From: Fennellomyces sp. T-0311
Taxonomy: Eukaryota > Mucoromycota > Mucoromycetes > Mucorales > Lichtheimiaceae
Length of the DNA: 64,000 bases
Direction: 5' to 3'
NCBI GenBank assembly: GCA_025266875.1
Contig: JALLLT010000002.1
Span: 62,001 to 126,000, forward strand
Position numbers and translations under genes: made by a program
Part shown: in pieces, positions 1-12,274 of the stretch
How positions within the stretch are numbered: position 1 is the first letter of the stretch
How the letters are laid out: the number at the start of each line of letters is the position of its first letter
The notes under the pieces: model-generated
The model's input: only the letters and a program-made list of their open reading frames with translations
What the model was told of the DNA's origin: nothing
Databases searched by the model: none

Positions 1-851
1 TACGTGCCAAGTTGTTTGAATTGACATTGAATATAGATTTCCGCCGATATGCAGTTCAAAGTTTCGATACAAGAAGTGCAAGTTTGCTTGAACAAGATTA
101 AGGGTATAGACCACACGGAAATCAATTGTGTTGGTGATGAGAAGCGCAAAGCTTCAGTATCAATTGCCAGGAACTAAATGTGGCATAGATAAGACTACCG
201 GAGCAGTATGCACGTCTCCAGCGGACGATCAAGTTCTGTAACTCGACATGGACGGCTTTATAAGTGGGAGATGACTGACGAGACTTTACAAGTGAAGGTG
301 GCAACGTGTTATGCCATCTTTACGCGGTCCTCTATATTAGCATGAGATTAAAAGTTTTAGTGAGGTGCGCTTTGAAATTAGTGTCACTGTTGTTGATCTT
401 TGTGTAGGGGTGGCTAGAGCAGCAGTTCCTGAATTGCAAGACGACACTACAGCGCGTACATACTGAATTATACGATGGAGGGATCGTAACAATCGAATCG
501 ATTCGTATCGTACTCCAACTCCATAATGCTGCATAATACTGATAACTGAAGCGCCTTGTCAATGTGTTAAAAGTGGGACAAGGTCAGGTGATGATAGAGC
601 GGTACATCATTGTTTGTGGCGCGTCAGTGGCACTTGAGCGCGACATTTTTTTTTCACGGCATTTGTAGACCCGCACGAATTAGATACACAGTTGGTCTTT
701 TTAAGGTGTTTGTATTTGAAGATTTAGCCAGTGACGTAGAGCTATTTACAGAGAAAGTGCAAAGCAAGCATTCGAAAGGGATAGAAAGAAGAAAAAAAAG
801 CGCTGTTTGTGTTGAATATGCAAATTACAGATATACGAGGGTTGAGGGTGT
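1..851. other. no gene recognised
   Basis: Only short open frames without codon bias or domain signatures are visible on either strand. The last part holds the 3' flank of the minus-strand histone H4 gene. I see no repeat or RNA gene. Confidence 0.5.
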
Positions 852-2171
<1,320 letters not shown>

Positions 2172-2350
2172 ATTCGCCCCTTCTTTTTCCTTGCCACTTC
2201 ACGTTTTTTTTACCATAATCAACATGTCACTTTTTTCTTCGCGCTCGCATATTATATAAAGTAACATTCGGCCGATTTTTTTCTTCTCTCACATCATCAA
2301 CGCTGCCTGAATTGTAAATAAACAAAAACAGTTGCTGAAAACACCACTTT

Positions 2351-3412
2351 TTATTCTTCGACAATGGGCTGCGTTTCAGCCACGTACTTGTGGAGGAACT
2401 TCCTAATATCCTCTTTTGCATGCATATAAGAATTCGAATTGCCTCCCAACAAAAACAGCTCATCACCGTATGGAACCATCAGCGGGTATGCCAGTGTGCT
2501 CTCGATCGTCGTTATCTCGAATCTTTCGTGTGTTCCTAGCTCGATCTTTGACAGGAATATCTCGTCGCCGTTGCGGTCGAGCAGATAGAGGTGTCCGTCA
2601 GCGACTGCCACTCTGTCGAGCGTATGGTATTCGAAGGTAAGCTCGCCCATCGTAACGGATCCATCAGCATAAACCCGCGCCGTCTCCATCTGCCGTGCTT
2701 CGATTTTGCCATCGATTATACTGCCACTGTACCAGTCTTCGCCGATGGTTTTACCAACAATCCATACCGAGCGATTGTCCAAGCATCTCATGGCCATGAT
2801 TTGAAACTGTGCATCGACTGTAATAACATCCTTTTCCCATGAATTGGATTCAATGTCGTAAATATGAATTTGGCTGATTTGCCGTCCATCATCCGAACCA
2901 GTCATGAATATCTTGCCGTCACGTTCGCAGCTCATCAAATGTCCGCGCCAAACAAACGGTATCCGATTGATGTGGGCCCATGTCTTGTCCACCGTATGGT
3001 ACGTCCACATATCAATCGTTCGGGTATCGTTCGATTCAAAGTTGTTGTTGAAAAAGTAGACTGTATCTCCCACTGCTAGTGTCTCTCCTCTCTTGAGTGG
3101 ATAGGGTGTGGTGGTTTCAAACTCCCACTGGTCCGTCTGCATGTCGTACGAGTACACCTCGTTGCTCACATTGTATCTGTCGTTATCCATAAAACCAAAC
3201 ATCGGGTTCCTGTCAAAATCATTGGGATCCACCACGTATGGGATTGCATACGATCCACCAAACAGATAGATCTTGTTGTTGATCACGCTGCTGGTCGGTC
3301 CACCCCAAAAGGTCGACCCGAGCACATCCTTGCCAGGAAACGGAGCCAGAGGAACGAGTTTGGCCGCAGCACCAATTGCCAAAAGTAACAGGCTTGCAAT
3401 TGTTCGATGCAT
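2351..3412 (-). CDS. secreted kelch-repeat protein, copy 1
   Basis: Single-exon protein of 353 residues. The N-terminus is a signal peptide (hydrophobic LLLLAIGAAA before KLVPL), so the product probably enters the secretory pathway. The body shows kelch-type beta-propeller blades: NKIYLFGG near residue 47, repeated Tyr/Trp pairs (YSYDMQTDQWEF, YHTVDKTWAHI, YDIESNSWEK), and a late LFLLGG. Several N-x-S/T sites suggest glycosylation. It is one of three paralogs in the window (also 4516-5580 and 10885-11946), all on the minus strand, of near-identical length and all carrying a PFPGK motif just after the signal peptide. No catalytic residues are recognised, so substrate and role are unknown. Binding of a cell-surface or extracellular ligand is inference. 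Confidence 0.85.
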   Translation of the reverse strand: MHRTIASLLLLAIGAAAKLVPLAPFPGKDVLGSTFWGGPTSSVINNKIYLFGGSYAIPYVVDPNDFDRNPMFGFMDNDRYNVSNEVYSYDMQTDQWEFETTTPYPLKRGETLAVGDTVYFFNNNFESNDTRTIDMWTYHTVDKTWAHINRIPFVWRGHLMSCERDGKIFMTGSDDGRQISQIHIYDIESNSWEKDVITVDAQFQIMAMRCLDNRSVWIVGKTIGEDWYSGSIIDGKIEARQMETARVYADGSVTMGELTFEYHTLDRVAVADGHLYLLDRNGDEIFLSKIELGTHERFEITTIESTLAYPLMVPYGDELFLLGGNSNSYMHAKEDIRKFLHKYVAETQPIVEE

Positions 3413-4515
3413 TCAGGTTACTTGTAAAAGTGAGAAAAAAAAGTTACTGCGCGCAAACAAGAGAAAAAAAAACGAATTGAGAACTTTATATCCGTATTTG
3501 AAGACGAACATTACACCAAACTTTTTCACTTTTCAAAGTACTAACGCCGCCACCATCTGACTTTTCTCTGCTACACAACCTTTGTCCGTGACATTTCTGT
3601 TATGTCTGTACGACAGCTCGACGTGGCCGAATGAAATACTACTGCGCCGCTTATCGTATTCTTTCCGGCCGCACAAAAAACTGCAATTGACTAAAATCCT
3701 TTTGCGATGCAAATAGATGAGGCCAGTGAGTACGTCAATTATGATCATCAGCTGTGTAATCGAATATCTGGTCTAATAACTTCCATCACAGCGTGGCCAA
3801 AGGTACAAAATGTAATCGACTAAAATTTATGTAGTCATGGTCACCCACTCATTAAACTGTACTTTAGTTAAAAGGCCTAGGTTGAGAGAATGACTCATGT
3901 ATTCTCCTAGTACGTCTACATATGATTAGTTCAACATCCGATGCGAACTGTAATCAACCCACGAGGTCCCAGATCTTGACCACGATTCTGTACGTCAGCC
4001 AATTAGGTTATATGCTCTTGATGTTGAGTGTATTGATTGCCGTATATCTAAATTAGGCTGCTTCAGAAACGAAGGTACTCGCGCTCATTCACGCACATAT
4101 GATACTTCTGACGTAAAAGCATCAACTGGCAAAGTTAAAGACTGTGATTAATGTTACCACAACTAATTATAGGTATTCGCTGTGTCATTGCGTTAAACTG
4201 GCAGGTTACACGGAAAAACTTTATTTCTTTTGCATCATTCTGCTCAGCATCTGAAAGTGCCCAGTGCGCGGAGAAGCCCGAATTTTATTAACCGAGTCCT
4301 GTACAACACCAGAGATGCAGCAAAGGACACGCTAAACCATAACAATTACATTGACATTTACCAATGAATAACTCGATACAAGATACCACAGTAGCATAAA
4401 ATAAAAAGATTATCGAATGATTTACCGAATTGACACGTTGTCCAAAAGTTTATTAAAAGATACTTGTTCAGATGCAATTCTGGAAATTCTCATACAAAAG
4501 AAAAAGTGTGAAAAT
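3413..4515. promoter_or_regulatory. kelch copy 1 promoter and gene-free spacer
   Basis: The part next to the copy 1 start resembles the region upstream of copy 2. A block of the form AATTGAGAA-TTTATA-CCGTATTTGA lies near 3475-3502 and near 5640-5665, and the 15-mer CACCATCTGACTTTT is present at 3551-3565 and 5733-5747. The promoter therefore appears to have been duplicated with the gene. From about 3750 to 4515 I see no gene. Confidence 0.6.
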
Positions 4516-5580
4516 CTAGTTCTGAACCGTAAACTTGTTACCAAGGGTGAACTTGTGATGGAACGATCGAATCTGGTCCTTGTTGGATGGAGTCATCATA
4601 CTCATTGAAGAGCCACCAATGAGGAAAAGTGCATCGCCATGAGGGACAAATAATGGTCGCCATACGTTGGCATGGATGGTGCCCAGTTCACGGCGCTCAT
4701 GTGTCTTCAGATTGATGCTGTATATGTATGTTTCATCATCGAATCGGTCGAGAAAATAGAGTTCGTCGCCTAATATCGAGGCTCGATCAAGTTGATAGTG
4801 CTCGATCATAAAGTCGTCTTGAGTCACAGATCCATTGGCATAAATGATATAGCTGTACAGTTTTTGTTTTTGTTTTCTCGATCCGCCAAAAAACATCATT
4901 TCTGGGTTCTTCTCGAAGACCTCAGCAAGTGCCCGAACTACGCCGTCGGCTGAGCACATCATCTTTCTGATTCGGAGCTGGTGGGAATTGATCACAATGG
5001 AATCGTGCCACGTATTGGTCTCGGTATCGTAGACATGAATAATATTGAGTTGATGACCATCGTCAGAACCGGTAATGTAAATCTTGCCATCACATTCAGT
5101 ACGGATAAGAGAGCCGTGCCATACAAAAGGTAAGTGGTTCACTTGGTCCCAAGTCTTTTCCACGGTGTGATATTTCCACATGTCCACCTGTCGGGTTTTG
5201 TTGTTATCGAAATCCGTCGTCAAAAAGTACACGGCGTCGCCCACCCCTTGGCTATAGGCCGACTTGAATGGATAGGGGGTAACCGTATCCACTTGCTGCC
5301 ATTCGTCCGTATCCATGTTGTAAGAGTATGTTTCATCGCTGACGTTGTAGGTCTTTCGGGCGGTAGCAAAGCCGAATCCGTCGTTTTCAAATGGGTCGAC
5401 AATGTATGGAATAGGATAGCATCCACCGAACACGTAGATTTTGTTGTTTACAACTGCCGTAGGCGCTGGACCGCAGCGCTCTTGTCTTAGGACATCCTTG
5501 CCGGGAAAACTGGCCAGAGGAACCAGTTCAGCCGCGGCACCAATGGCTAGTATGAGTAAACTGGAGATAAATTTCTTCAT
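4516..5580 (-). CDS. secreted kelch-repeat protein, copy 2
   Basis: Single-exon protein of 354 residues, paralogous to its neighbours over the whole length. It starts with a signal peptide (ISSLLILAIGAAA, then ELVPLASFPGK). Kelch blades are marked by NKIYVFGGCYPIPYIVDP near residue 47, YSYNMDTDEWQQ, YHTVEKTWDQV, YDTETNTWHD and a terminal LFLIGG. The segment ITGSDDGHQ matches ITGSEDGIQ in copy 3. Relative to copy 1 it carries a basic KQKQK stretch in the middle. The upstream region shares elements with that of copy 1. Function is unknown. Confidence 0.85.
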   Translation of the reverse strand: MKKFISSLLILAIGAAAELVPLASFPGKDVLRQERCGPAPTAVVNNKIYVFGGCYPIPYIVDPFENDGFGFATARKTYNVSDETYSYNMDTDEWQQVDTVTPYPFKSAYSQGVGDAVYFLTTDFDNNKTRQVDMWKYHTVEKTWDQVNHLPFVWHGSLIRTECDGKIYITGSDDGHQLNIIHVYDTETNTWHDSIVINSHQLRIRKMMCSADGVVRALAEVFEKNPEMMFFGGSRKQKQKLYSYIIYANGSVTQDDFMIEHYQLDRASILGDELYFLDRFDDETYIYSINLKTHERRELGTIHANVWRPLFVPHGDALFLIGGSSMSMMTPSNKDQIRSFHHKFTLGNKFTVQN

Positions 5581-6605
5581 CTCTTATTTTTGAAGCTGTG
5601 TGTGAAAGAAACTGCTTTTGTTTGCTGCGCGAGGTCCAATTGAGAATTTATAACTGTATTTGAGAGAAGCTGAGAACGTAATCTTCTGTATCACGGTAAC
5701 TGATTGTTACACTGGCCCTTCTTACGGTGCATCACCATCTGACTTTTTTTCTTCCTCAGAACCCTCGCTAAAACTTTAAGGTTGCATGGTGCAGTATTTG
5801 AACCTTAAACCGTCGACCACGTTGAATGACTGTGGAGGCGCTAGCATCGAAGCATATGTTGTATCAAACATAGCGTATTTTAATCCCTGGGGAGATCGAC
5901 TTACCCGAACTTTTCCAAACGTGAAAATGGATCTGCAGGGCCAATGTATTTTCCAACCCCGATATCATTCGCTCCAGCTGCAAAACTCATGGTCTCTTCT
6001 AGTATCTACATATAGGACCTATCTTTAAGCGGCTGTGTATTCCAGATCAATGCTATTCATTCTTTTCCGGTCACACGAATCATTGCTTCTGACCCTACAG
6101 GTTTAGGCTACGAGCGGGTCGTCTTTGTGCCCTTAGACTACATGGTAGGGCAGAACAAATGATACTTCTTTTGCCCTCTACGCCTTGTCCAACCCTTTTC
6201 TCAGTCACTCCTACTCGGTCTCTACTATACCTTGGTATATGGTATGATGGGAACTCTACTAACCAGGCATTTTCTTGTTTTTGCGCCGCTTTCAAAATTT
6301 AAAAGCGCGTGGTGTCTTTGTGTTATAACGTGGGATCTACTATTTAAACCCCAAGGTCCAGTTTTTCTTGCTATTTTCTAGTAAGCAGGGTGGTAAAGGC
6401 TTGAAGAAACTGCAGCTATGCAAAGTGAGGCTGAAATGGTGACAAAGTCCGCAGCCACTTTCATTTTTGCTTTCACCTCACCAAAATAAATTATTCGCCA
6501 TGCTTTACACAGAAAAAAACAAACTTTATATTAGACTGCTAGCATTATTTTGTTATAAGGCTCCCAGCTCACGTACATTTACTTTTTTATAGGCGGTTAG
6601 TCCAT
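5581..6605. other. intergenic; kelch copy 2 promoter, otherwise empty
   Basis: The first 170 bp are the copy 2 upstream region with the shared CACCATCTGACTTTT element (5733-5747). The rest has short open frames only, with no domain or codon signal I can support. Confidence 0.5.
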
Positions 6606-6996
6606 GCACAGGTAATCTCTTGATTTAGCAGCGCGGTTGAAACCACCCGTTCTCAATGGACGGCCAGGTCAACCCAGGCTGCGAGGTCTTGAATGCATAC
6701 TGTCTCGTCTCTGCGTCCATGGTTTCAAACATCGTCAAGGCTACCAATGCACAGCAATCTCTTGACTCAGCGGCACGGTTGAAACCACCCGTTCTCAATG
6801 GATGGCCAGGTCAACCCAGGCTGCGAGGTCTTGAATGCATACTGTCTCGTCTCTGCGTCCATGGTTTCAAACATCGTCAAGGCTACCAATGCACAGCAAT
6901 CTCTTGACTCAGCGGCACGGTTGAAACCACCCGTTCTCAATGGATGGCCAGGTCAACCCAGGCTGCGAGGTCTTGAATGCATACCGTCTCGCCTCT
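6606..6996. repeat. 142-bp tandem repeat, about 2.7 copies
   Basis: Direct repeat with a 142-bp period: the segment starting CTCAATGGA[CT]GGCCAGGTC occurs near 6652, 6794 and 6936. Copies 1 and 2 differ at only a few bases, and copy 3 is cut off after about 105 bp, diverging near 6996. The near-identity implies recent amplification. The unit length is not a multiple of three and both strands show open frames only by repetition, so coding is unlikely. Confidence 0.95.
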
Positions 6997-8227
6997 GGTG
7001 GTTCCAATATTCCTCGTAATATCCGAGCTACATCACTTGTACTGATCATCCCCTCTGCCATAACGGTTTTTTGTATGTACACACACCTGATATAAAATAC
7101 AACGTGGGATATGTATTTGATCCGCATCGATGCCGTTGGGCAGTCTCTATTGTTGCTACCTTAACACGCAATGTCAAACGGTGAATAATCGTTGGTGTTA
7201 CGTATGGTCTTCCATATTCGCATAGCTTGGGTTGCAGCGCATTTACTTGTGCTCAATGGTTAGATAGCTGACAATGGATTAAATGGGAGAACTGAGAGGG
7301 CACCATTAGAAAACCTAACTTACTAGGTGAAGCTGATTCGAGAAGCTTTGGTCGACAGCGCATACTACGTAGGAGAAAGGTCTATAATACACAGGGATGC
7401 AAGTTGTTGAAGCAGGATGCAAATAGTCGCTTTATTAACAGCGATACATTTAGATGATTGCGGTGACAACCTTTACGGCAATCTAAAAAGTCTCGGCAGA
7501 AGAGACAGAGCGAGTGATTGTATGGATGCCGATTTATGGCTAATGTGCCAACCCAAGGCGTAAATGCCGTTGTCTACGCACATACCCACTTATCGAGTCA
7601 ACAAATCCTGCAATGAACAAGGCCGACTTTTTCCACGGATACGTATCGCACTATCCAGGCTCCTCCATTACTATATGTGCGGTAGAAAGCGAGGCGTTCA
7701 GGTGGTTCATGATCAATTGGATGCTCGAAATCGTAATCTGGATAACACCATTTTGCATTTTCAAGATCACACTACCCATTATCACAGTACTAAGTGTATG
7801 AATTTGAGCACAAAATAGCTTAGACCACTCTTTGCACCAATAATTAGAGAACTATACGAGTTTCCCCTACTACTCGATCCATGATAAAAGCCATTGAAAA
7901 CAAAAGTTTAAGAAGCAGACTCAGCGACATCCATCGCTGAGTCCACACATATATTTAATGTCAAAAAAAAAGAGTGATTGCTTACTGATAGTATCAGAAT
8001 TACACAAATATTCGGGCGTTACGTACTTAAAACCGTGACGCACATGGCGACGAACGATCGCGCTTTTTTGATAAAAGGCTGTCGAGATCGTCAAACTTGA
8101 CATCCTCAGTTTTTTTTTGATGAAGTTCTTCTTTGGTGCAGCGCAAAGTCGTGGTTCGAATAAGCTCGAAAGCGTGCGAGGCCTCAGCAAGTATTCACAG
8201 GTTCTTCCTTGTGACCAAGCGATCAAG
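6997..8227. other. no gene recognised
   Basis: Short open frames only. The minus-strand frame at 7921-8253 lies downstream of the decayed gene described next and does not look coding beyond it. Confidence 0.45.
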
Positions 8228-10028
8228 CTATTCGATTGACTGTGGGATTTCAAGGAATCCCACTTCAGTCATGGCATAAATAGCATGAAAATTTAACTCG
8301 ACCACATAAAATGTTATGCGGAATCCTGGAAAAATAAGCACAAGTTCAATACACAATAATTTTTAAGTCACAACTTCATTACCATTTATCCGGAAACCTA
8401 TCGTAGCCCTGATATTCTCATTGTTGATCAGTGCTTTGTTGAAGATACCAATACGTATCACGTCTCTCGCTAACGCATGGTTGCTGTCCGTAGTCTGGTA
8501 TGACTTCGCTTCGCTGGAGTCCCAGTCATGGCTCCATTGCAGCTGATCAGCAATACTGATGACGCCATCAGGCCTTACATTGTTGTCAACGCTGTTCAGC
8601 TTTTTGTTTGTCCTGATTATATATTAGCGTATGCATTCAGATAATGATTTAACTTGTATAATTGAATTACCAGCGAAGGTGTACGGACTGATCTGGCAGG
8701 TTATAAATAGACGGAAGAATAGGGCCACTGAACATGGCCCTGTTTTCCGTCTAGCCTGGAGCTTCTTACTTGATAGTCGTACTCGGAACACTTTCAACAC
8801 TGCGAATAGTTTAAGTATTAGAAGCAACTCATCGAATATATATTATGTAGGTACTTACAGCCGGCGAACGACATTGACCACGGAAGTTTTTACGGGACAC
8901 ATGTTGATGACCATCATTGCCAAATCTGCAACAGCTTTTTTCAGTGTGGTAGATCACTGCTTGTCGTCCTTGCATGTGGTTTGATAATTCTATATGAAAC
9001 AGATCGACGTTAAACCACTCTGGTATGACATGCGTAGGGTAATACTCTATAGAATTGTTGAACTTACATCCACTGCACTCATGATTGCATTTTCCTCGTC
9101 AACAGTGAATTGCGGACAGCCTTGCTTCCAGGTATCTACAATAGAATCGCTGATTTTACGTAGCAGCTGGCCATCAAACACGCTCTTTAACTCGTGGCCA
9201 TGTTGACCATGTTTTAACAGTAATATATCTTGTATGGCCCTGATAAATGCATCAGTTGGATATACCGGTTTCAAAATTACCATACTACTACTATAACTTA
9301 CAACGCTTGTTCAAATGTGGACTCCAAATAGCCCCGGTTCGATTCTTCGAACAGCACTTTGGCAGAATCAAGCTTATACTTATGGAAGCACTTCGTAATG
9401 TTCTTTCCCTGGAAAAACCAATCGTCACCGTTTTCCGCCTCTGATGGCTGCTGGGCGTTTATCGCAGCTAACAAGATGCGTCTCTATGAAAATTTGAGAA
9501 TATACCGTTATGACTATCATTTGAAAATTCGAGGCGACTTACGCGCTTCTCTTCACGCGGGCTGTCGGTATATATATGGGGCCCTACCGCATTCGATAAA
9601 TCTTATTTAGCTTTTCGTTTGCTCGATAATTTTTTTTGAGCATATATACTTACGTGGAGCCTATGACTCAACTGCCCATGCAGCGACGCTAGCAAAATCG
9701 ACGCAGAATCCCCGCGTTGCTCTTTCTCGTCAACGCGGGGCTAAAACGCCTTCGCCTCTTGGTCATCAAAAATCTATACGCATATTAGTTATCGGCCGTA
9801 CTGCGTACCTATACTACTTACAGTGAAAGAATTGCCGGAAATTGCAGTCGCTCATTTACGTTGAGCACTGTTCCCAACTCTTCGCAAACAACCAATTGCT
9901 GTCTTGAATGGCTTCTCGCCAGTCCCTCTAGTTGCATACTTGAATGTTTCGTAGAAATCTGTTAAAGAGAAATCAGCATAATATTCAACAAGATAGTTTG
10001 CTTCCTTATGGGATGGTTGCGTTGCCAT
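8228..10028 (-). pseudogene. decayed multi-exon gene of a repetitive fungal family
   Basis: Reading the minus strand, a chain of coding-like exons is joined by good splice sites. It starts near 10028 (MATQPSHKEANYLVEYY). A block ending in ILLASLHGQL has an in-frame TAG a few residues before PRVDEKEQ. Then PHIYTDSPREEKR joins RILLAAINAQQPSE, running to LESTFEQAL (to about 9310) and AIQDILLLKHGQ...IMSAVD (9264-9065). Next come a block with KKAVADLAMMVINMCPVKTS preceded by an in-frame TGA (about 8990-8860), RRLVESVPSTTIK, a long exon LNSVDNNVRPDGVIS...NENIRATIG (about 8590-8390) and a last exon with FRITFYVVELNFHAIYAMTE ending in TAG at 8228. Two internal stops and one phase conflict mean it is probably inactive. 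I recall this C-terminal layout from unnamed repetitive Mucoromycota proteins; function is unknown. Confidence 0.65.
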
Positions 10029-10884
10029 GGTGTTGTTTTGGAAACAGGTCATTATGCAGCAAATTCGAGTTTGATACTTGCTTGGGATTACTTCCTAGTA
10101 ACCAAAACTGGCATAGCGTACACATCCGGAGGTCCCGGCACCCAAATAAGGAATTACCTTTTATAATTTTCAAAATTAAAGCATAGAGCACCAAAAAAAA
10201 CCAGCTCTTGGGAAGGAATAGAAGTCATGTGAGATCACTCAGTGTAGTGGGTGTACGTAACAAAAGAAAGGCGCTTTGGAAGCTGTGATATTTCGTTGAA
10301 CCAGCCACGGATCACCATTGCACTGCGCTTGTTGTGCGTTTGATCAGTTGATATCTGACTCATCATTCCAGTCATTACAGAATTATATTGGCGTTGTCAA
10401 CCAAAGAAGTGCCGTGTCACCTCCTTAACGAAAGCGACGCGTGTCCTACAGCAGGTGAATGTGTTAGTATGGAGGTCGAAAATATTTCTGTGGTGCTTAA
10501 CACGATACCCCAATAGAAAAGGAAGTATCTAAATCAAAAGTATTACAAAAGTGTTGTTGCTAGACGATTCAAAATCTTACCTAGCTTACAATCTGTACAT
10601 TGACGGCATTCAAATCGGTAAGAGACCTGAAGAAGAGAAAGTTAAGCGCGTCCTGGACCCGCTTCCTGCGCTTAAGCGGGTCATGAAAATAATAGGGGGT
10701 CGAGTGAGTCAGTACGCATGTCCATTAGCAAAGTGAACTATGCGTCAGTACATCGAATATTAGCTGCTAATTCTAATAAATATGCCCACTATTTATCCAG
10801 ATATTTTGTATTTATACGGACAGCTATTTTATTTTGTTCGAATGAAGTGGTATATATATAAGTGGGTAATTGCAGCGGGCATAC
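10029..10884. other. no gene recognised
   Basis: A 61-codon plus-strand frame at 10551-10736 is open, but it has no recognisable domain, and I do not call it. The end of the stretch is the 3' flank of kelch copy 3. Confidence 0.4.
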
Positions 10885-11946
10885 CTAGTTCTGTATATTA
10901 AACTTGTTACCAAACACATATTTGTGGCTAAACGTTCGAATCTGGTCTTCTGAACGAGGGCGACGAGGATATGGACGGCCGCCAAATAGAAAAACAGCGC
11001 CACCATAAGGAACAAACACGGGTTTGTGTGCTTGGCTATCTATCCGTCCTAATTCATGCTTTTCATGGGAAGTCAGATCGGTACTGGAAATAACCATTTG
11101 ATCATGATCAAGGTCGAGAGTATACAGTACACCATCCTTGATTGCAACGCGCTGTAAACTATGGCATTCAATGAAAAGTTCGCTCTGAGTTACTGAACCA
11201 TCGGTGTGTATCGTGTAGATGTTCATGCGACGTGCTGGGGTTCTGCCTTCGTTGCTGAATATTGTAACTTCGTCGTGTTGCTTTCTGACAGGCTCAGCCA
11301 GTGTCATGAGTAAACCGTTGTCTAGGCACCATATTTCACGGATACGAAGCTGATCATTCACCATAATTGGGTCCAACCAAGTATTGGATACCGTGTCGTA
11401 AATATGAATGATGCTGACTTGTATACCGTCTTCCGAGCCAGTAATGTAGATTTTGCCGTCCCTTTCACATGTTTTAATTGAGCCGTGCCACGCAAAGTTC
11501 AGCCGAGTCACTTGGTCCCAGGTTTGGTCCGCAGTACTGTACTTCCATACATCGATTCGCCGTGTGGTGTTTGAATCAAAATTGGTATCCAGAAAATAAA
11601 TTGCATCACCAACGACTTGTGTTGTTCCCCGCTTGAGAGGATGGGGCGTTGCAGTTTCTTCCCGTTCCCACTGGTCGATATCCATATTGTATGAGTATAC
11701 TTCGGAGCTCACGTTAAAACTGGCATGACGACGACCAAACGGATTATCGAAATCCGAAGGATCCACAACGTAAGGCAAGTCGTAGGCACCACCAAATACG
11801 TAGATTTTGTTGGCGACAACAGCACTGGGAGGCCCTCCCCTTGGACCTCTAGAGATCAATACGCCTTTTCCTGGAAAAGGCGATATCGGTACCAGTTCTG
11901 CAATGGCACCAATGGCTAAAAGTAGCAGACTTGCAATCACTTTCAT
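10885..11946 (-). CDS. secreted kelch-repeat protein, copy 3
   Basis: Single-exon protein of 353 residues from the ATG at 11946. The frame is open 30 codons further upstream, but the ATG at 11946 places a clean signal peptide (MKVIASLLLLAIGAIA) at the N-terminus and matches the start and length of the other two paralogs. After it comes ELVPISPFPGKGV. Kelch blades are visible at NKIYVFGGAYDLPYVVDP, YSYNMDIDQWER, YSTADQTWDQV, YDTVSNTWLD and VFLFGG. Copies 2 and 3 look closest to each other in the middle (WHGSI/L, KIYITGS.DG). Role unknown. The gene lies next to the MULE element. Confidence 0.85.
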   Translation of the reverse strand: MKVIASLLLLAIGAIAELVPISPFPGKGVLISRGPRGGPPSAVVANKIYVFGGAYDLPYVVDPSDFDNPFGRRHASFNVSSEVYSYNMDIDQWEREETATPHPLKRGTTQVVGDAIYFLDTNFDSNTTRRIDVWKYSTADQTWDQVTRLNFAWHGSIKTCERDGKIYITGSEDGIQVSIIHIYDTVSNTWLDPIMVNDQLRIREIWCLDNGLLMTLAEPVRKQHDEVTIFSNEGRTPARRMNIYTIHTDGSVTQSELFIECHSLQRVAIKDGVLYTLDLDHDQMVISSTDLTSHEKHELGRIDSQAHKPVFVPYGGAVFLFGGRPYPRRPRSEDQIRTFSHKYVFGNKFNIQN

Positions 11947-12252
11947 GGTTCGGATGAAAAGCGACTCAAAAGAAAAAAAATTGTTCGCGGTGGGTATTTT
12001 ATACGAATTCTGAGGTGCGTGGTCCCCGTTACACAAATTCTATTTTTGAAACGTAGCATCTGATATTGTGTTGCAGTGCGCAGATGTTAAAAAAGAGACA
12101 CAAGCGAAGCTTTAACTGAACGTGATAACTTTTTTCCGAAAGATGTACGAGTGTACTGCATTATATATATATAAGTTCGGAATGGAGTACGTATAGTAGA
12201 TTAAAGTGCTCATTAATGTACCACACTTCATGTATAATGTACATAGCCTACG
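11947..12252. promoter_or_regulatory. kelch copy 3 upstream region
   Basis: About 300 bp between the kelch copy 3 start and the left end of the MULE element. A TATTTTATACG block near 11995-12005 could act as a TATA box. The element AGCATCTGATATTG near 12056 faintly resembles the CACCATCTGAC element of copies 1 and 2. The transposon now forms the distal promoter boundary. Confidence 0.4.
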
Positions 12253-12274
12253 AGTCTCAGAATTTTCACGGATG
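12253..12274 (+). repeat. left terminal inverted repeat of MULE
   Basis: Reads AGTCTCAGAATTTTCACG then GATG, and matches the reverse complement of 15828-15849 over 22 of 22 bases. The chance of two such matches exactly flanking a transposase gene is negligible. Confidence 0.85.

Noticed and set aside
6656..7019. Frames through the 142-bp repeat as a repeat protein
   Set aside because: The period is not a multiple of three, so the frame shifts between copies and the reading frames stop.
8145..8170. tRNA B-box-like GTGGTTCGAATAAG
   Set aside because: No matching A box or cloverleaf around it. I found no tRNA gene I can support anywhere in the window.
10551..10736. 61-codon plus-strand frame (Lys/Glu-rich)
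   Set aside because: Too short, no family resemblance, no paralog in the window.
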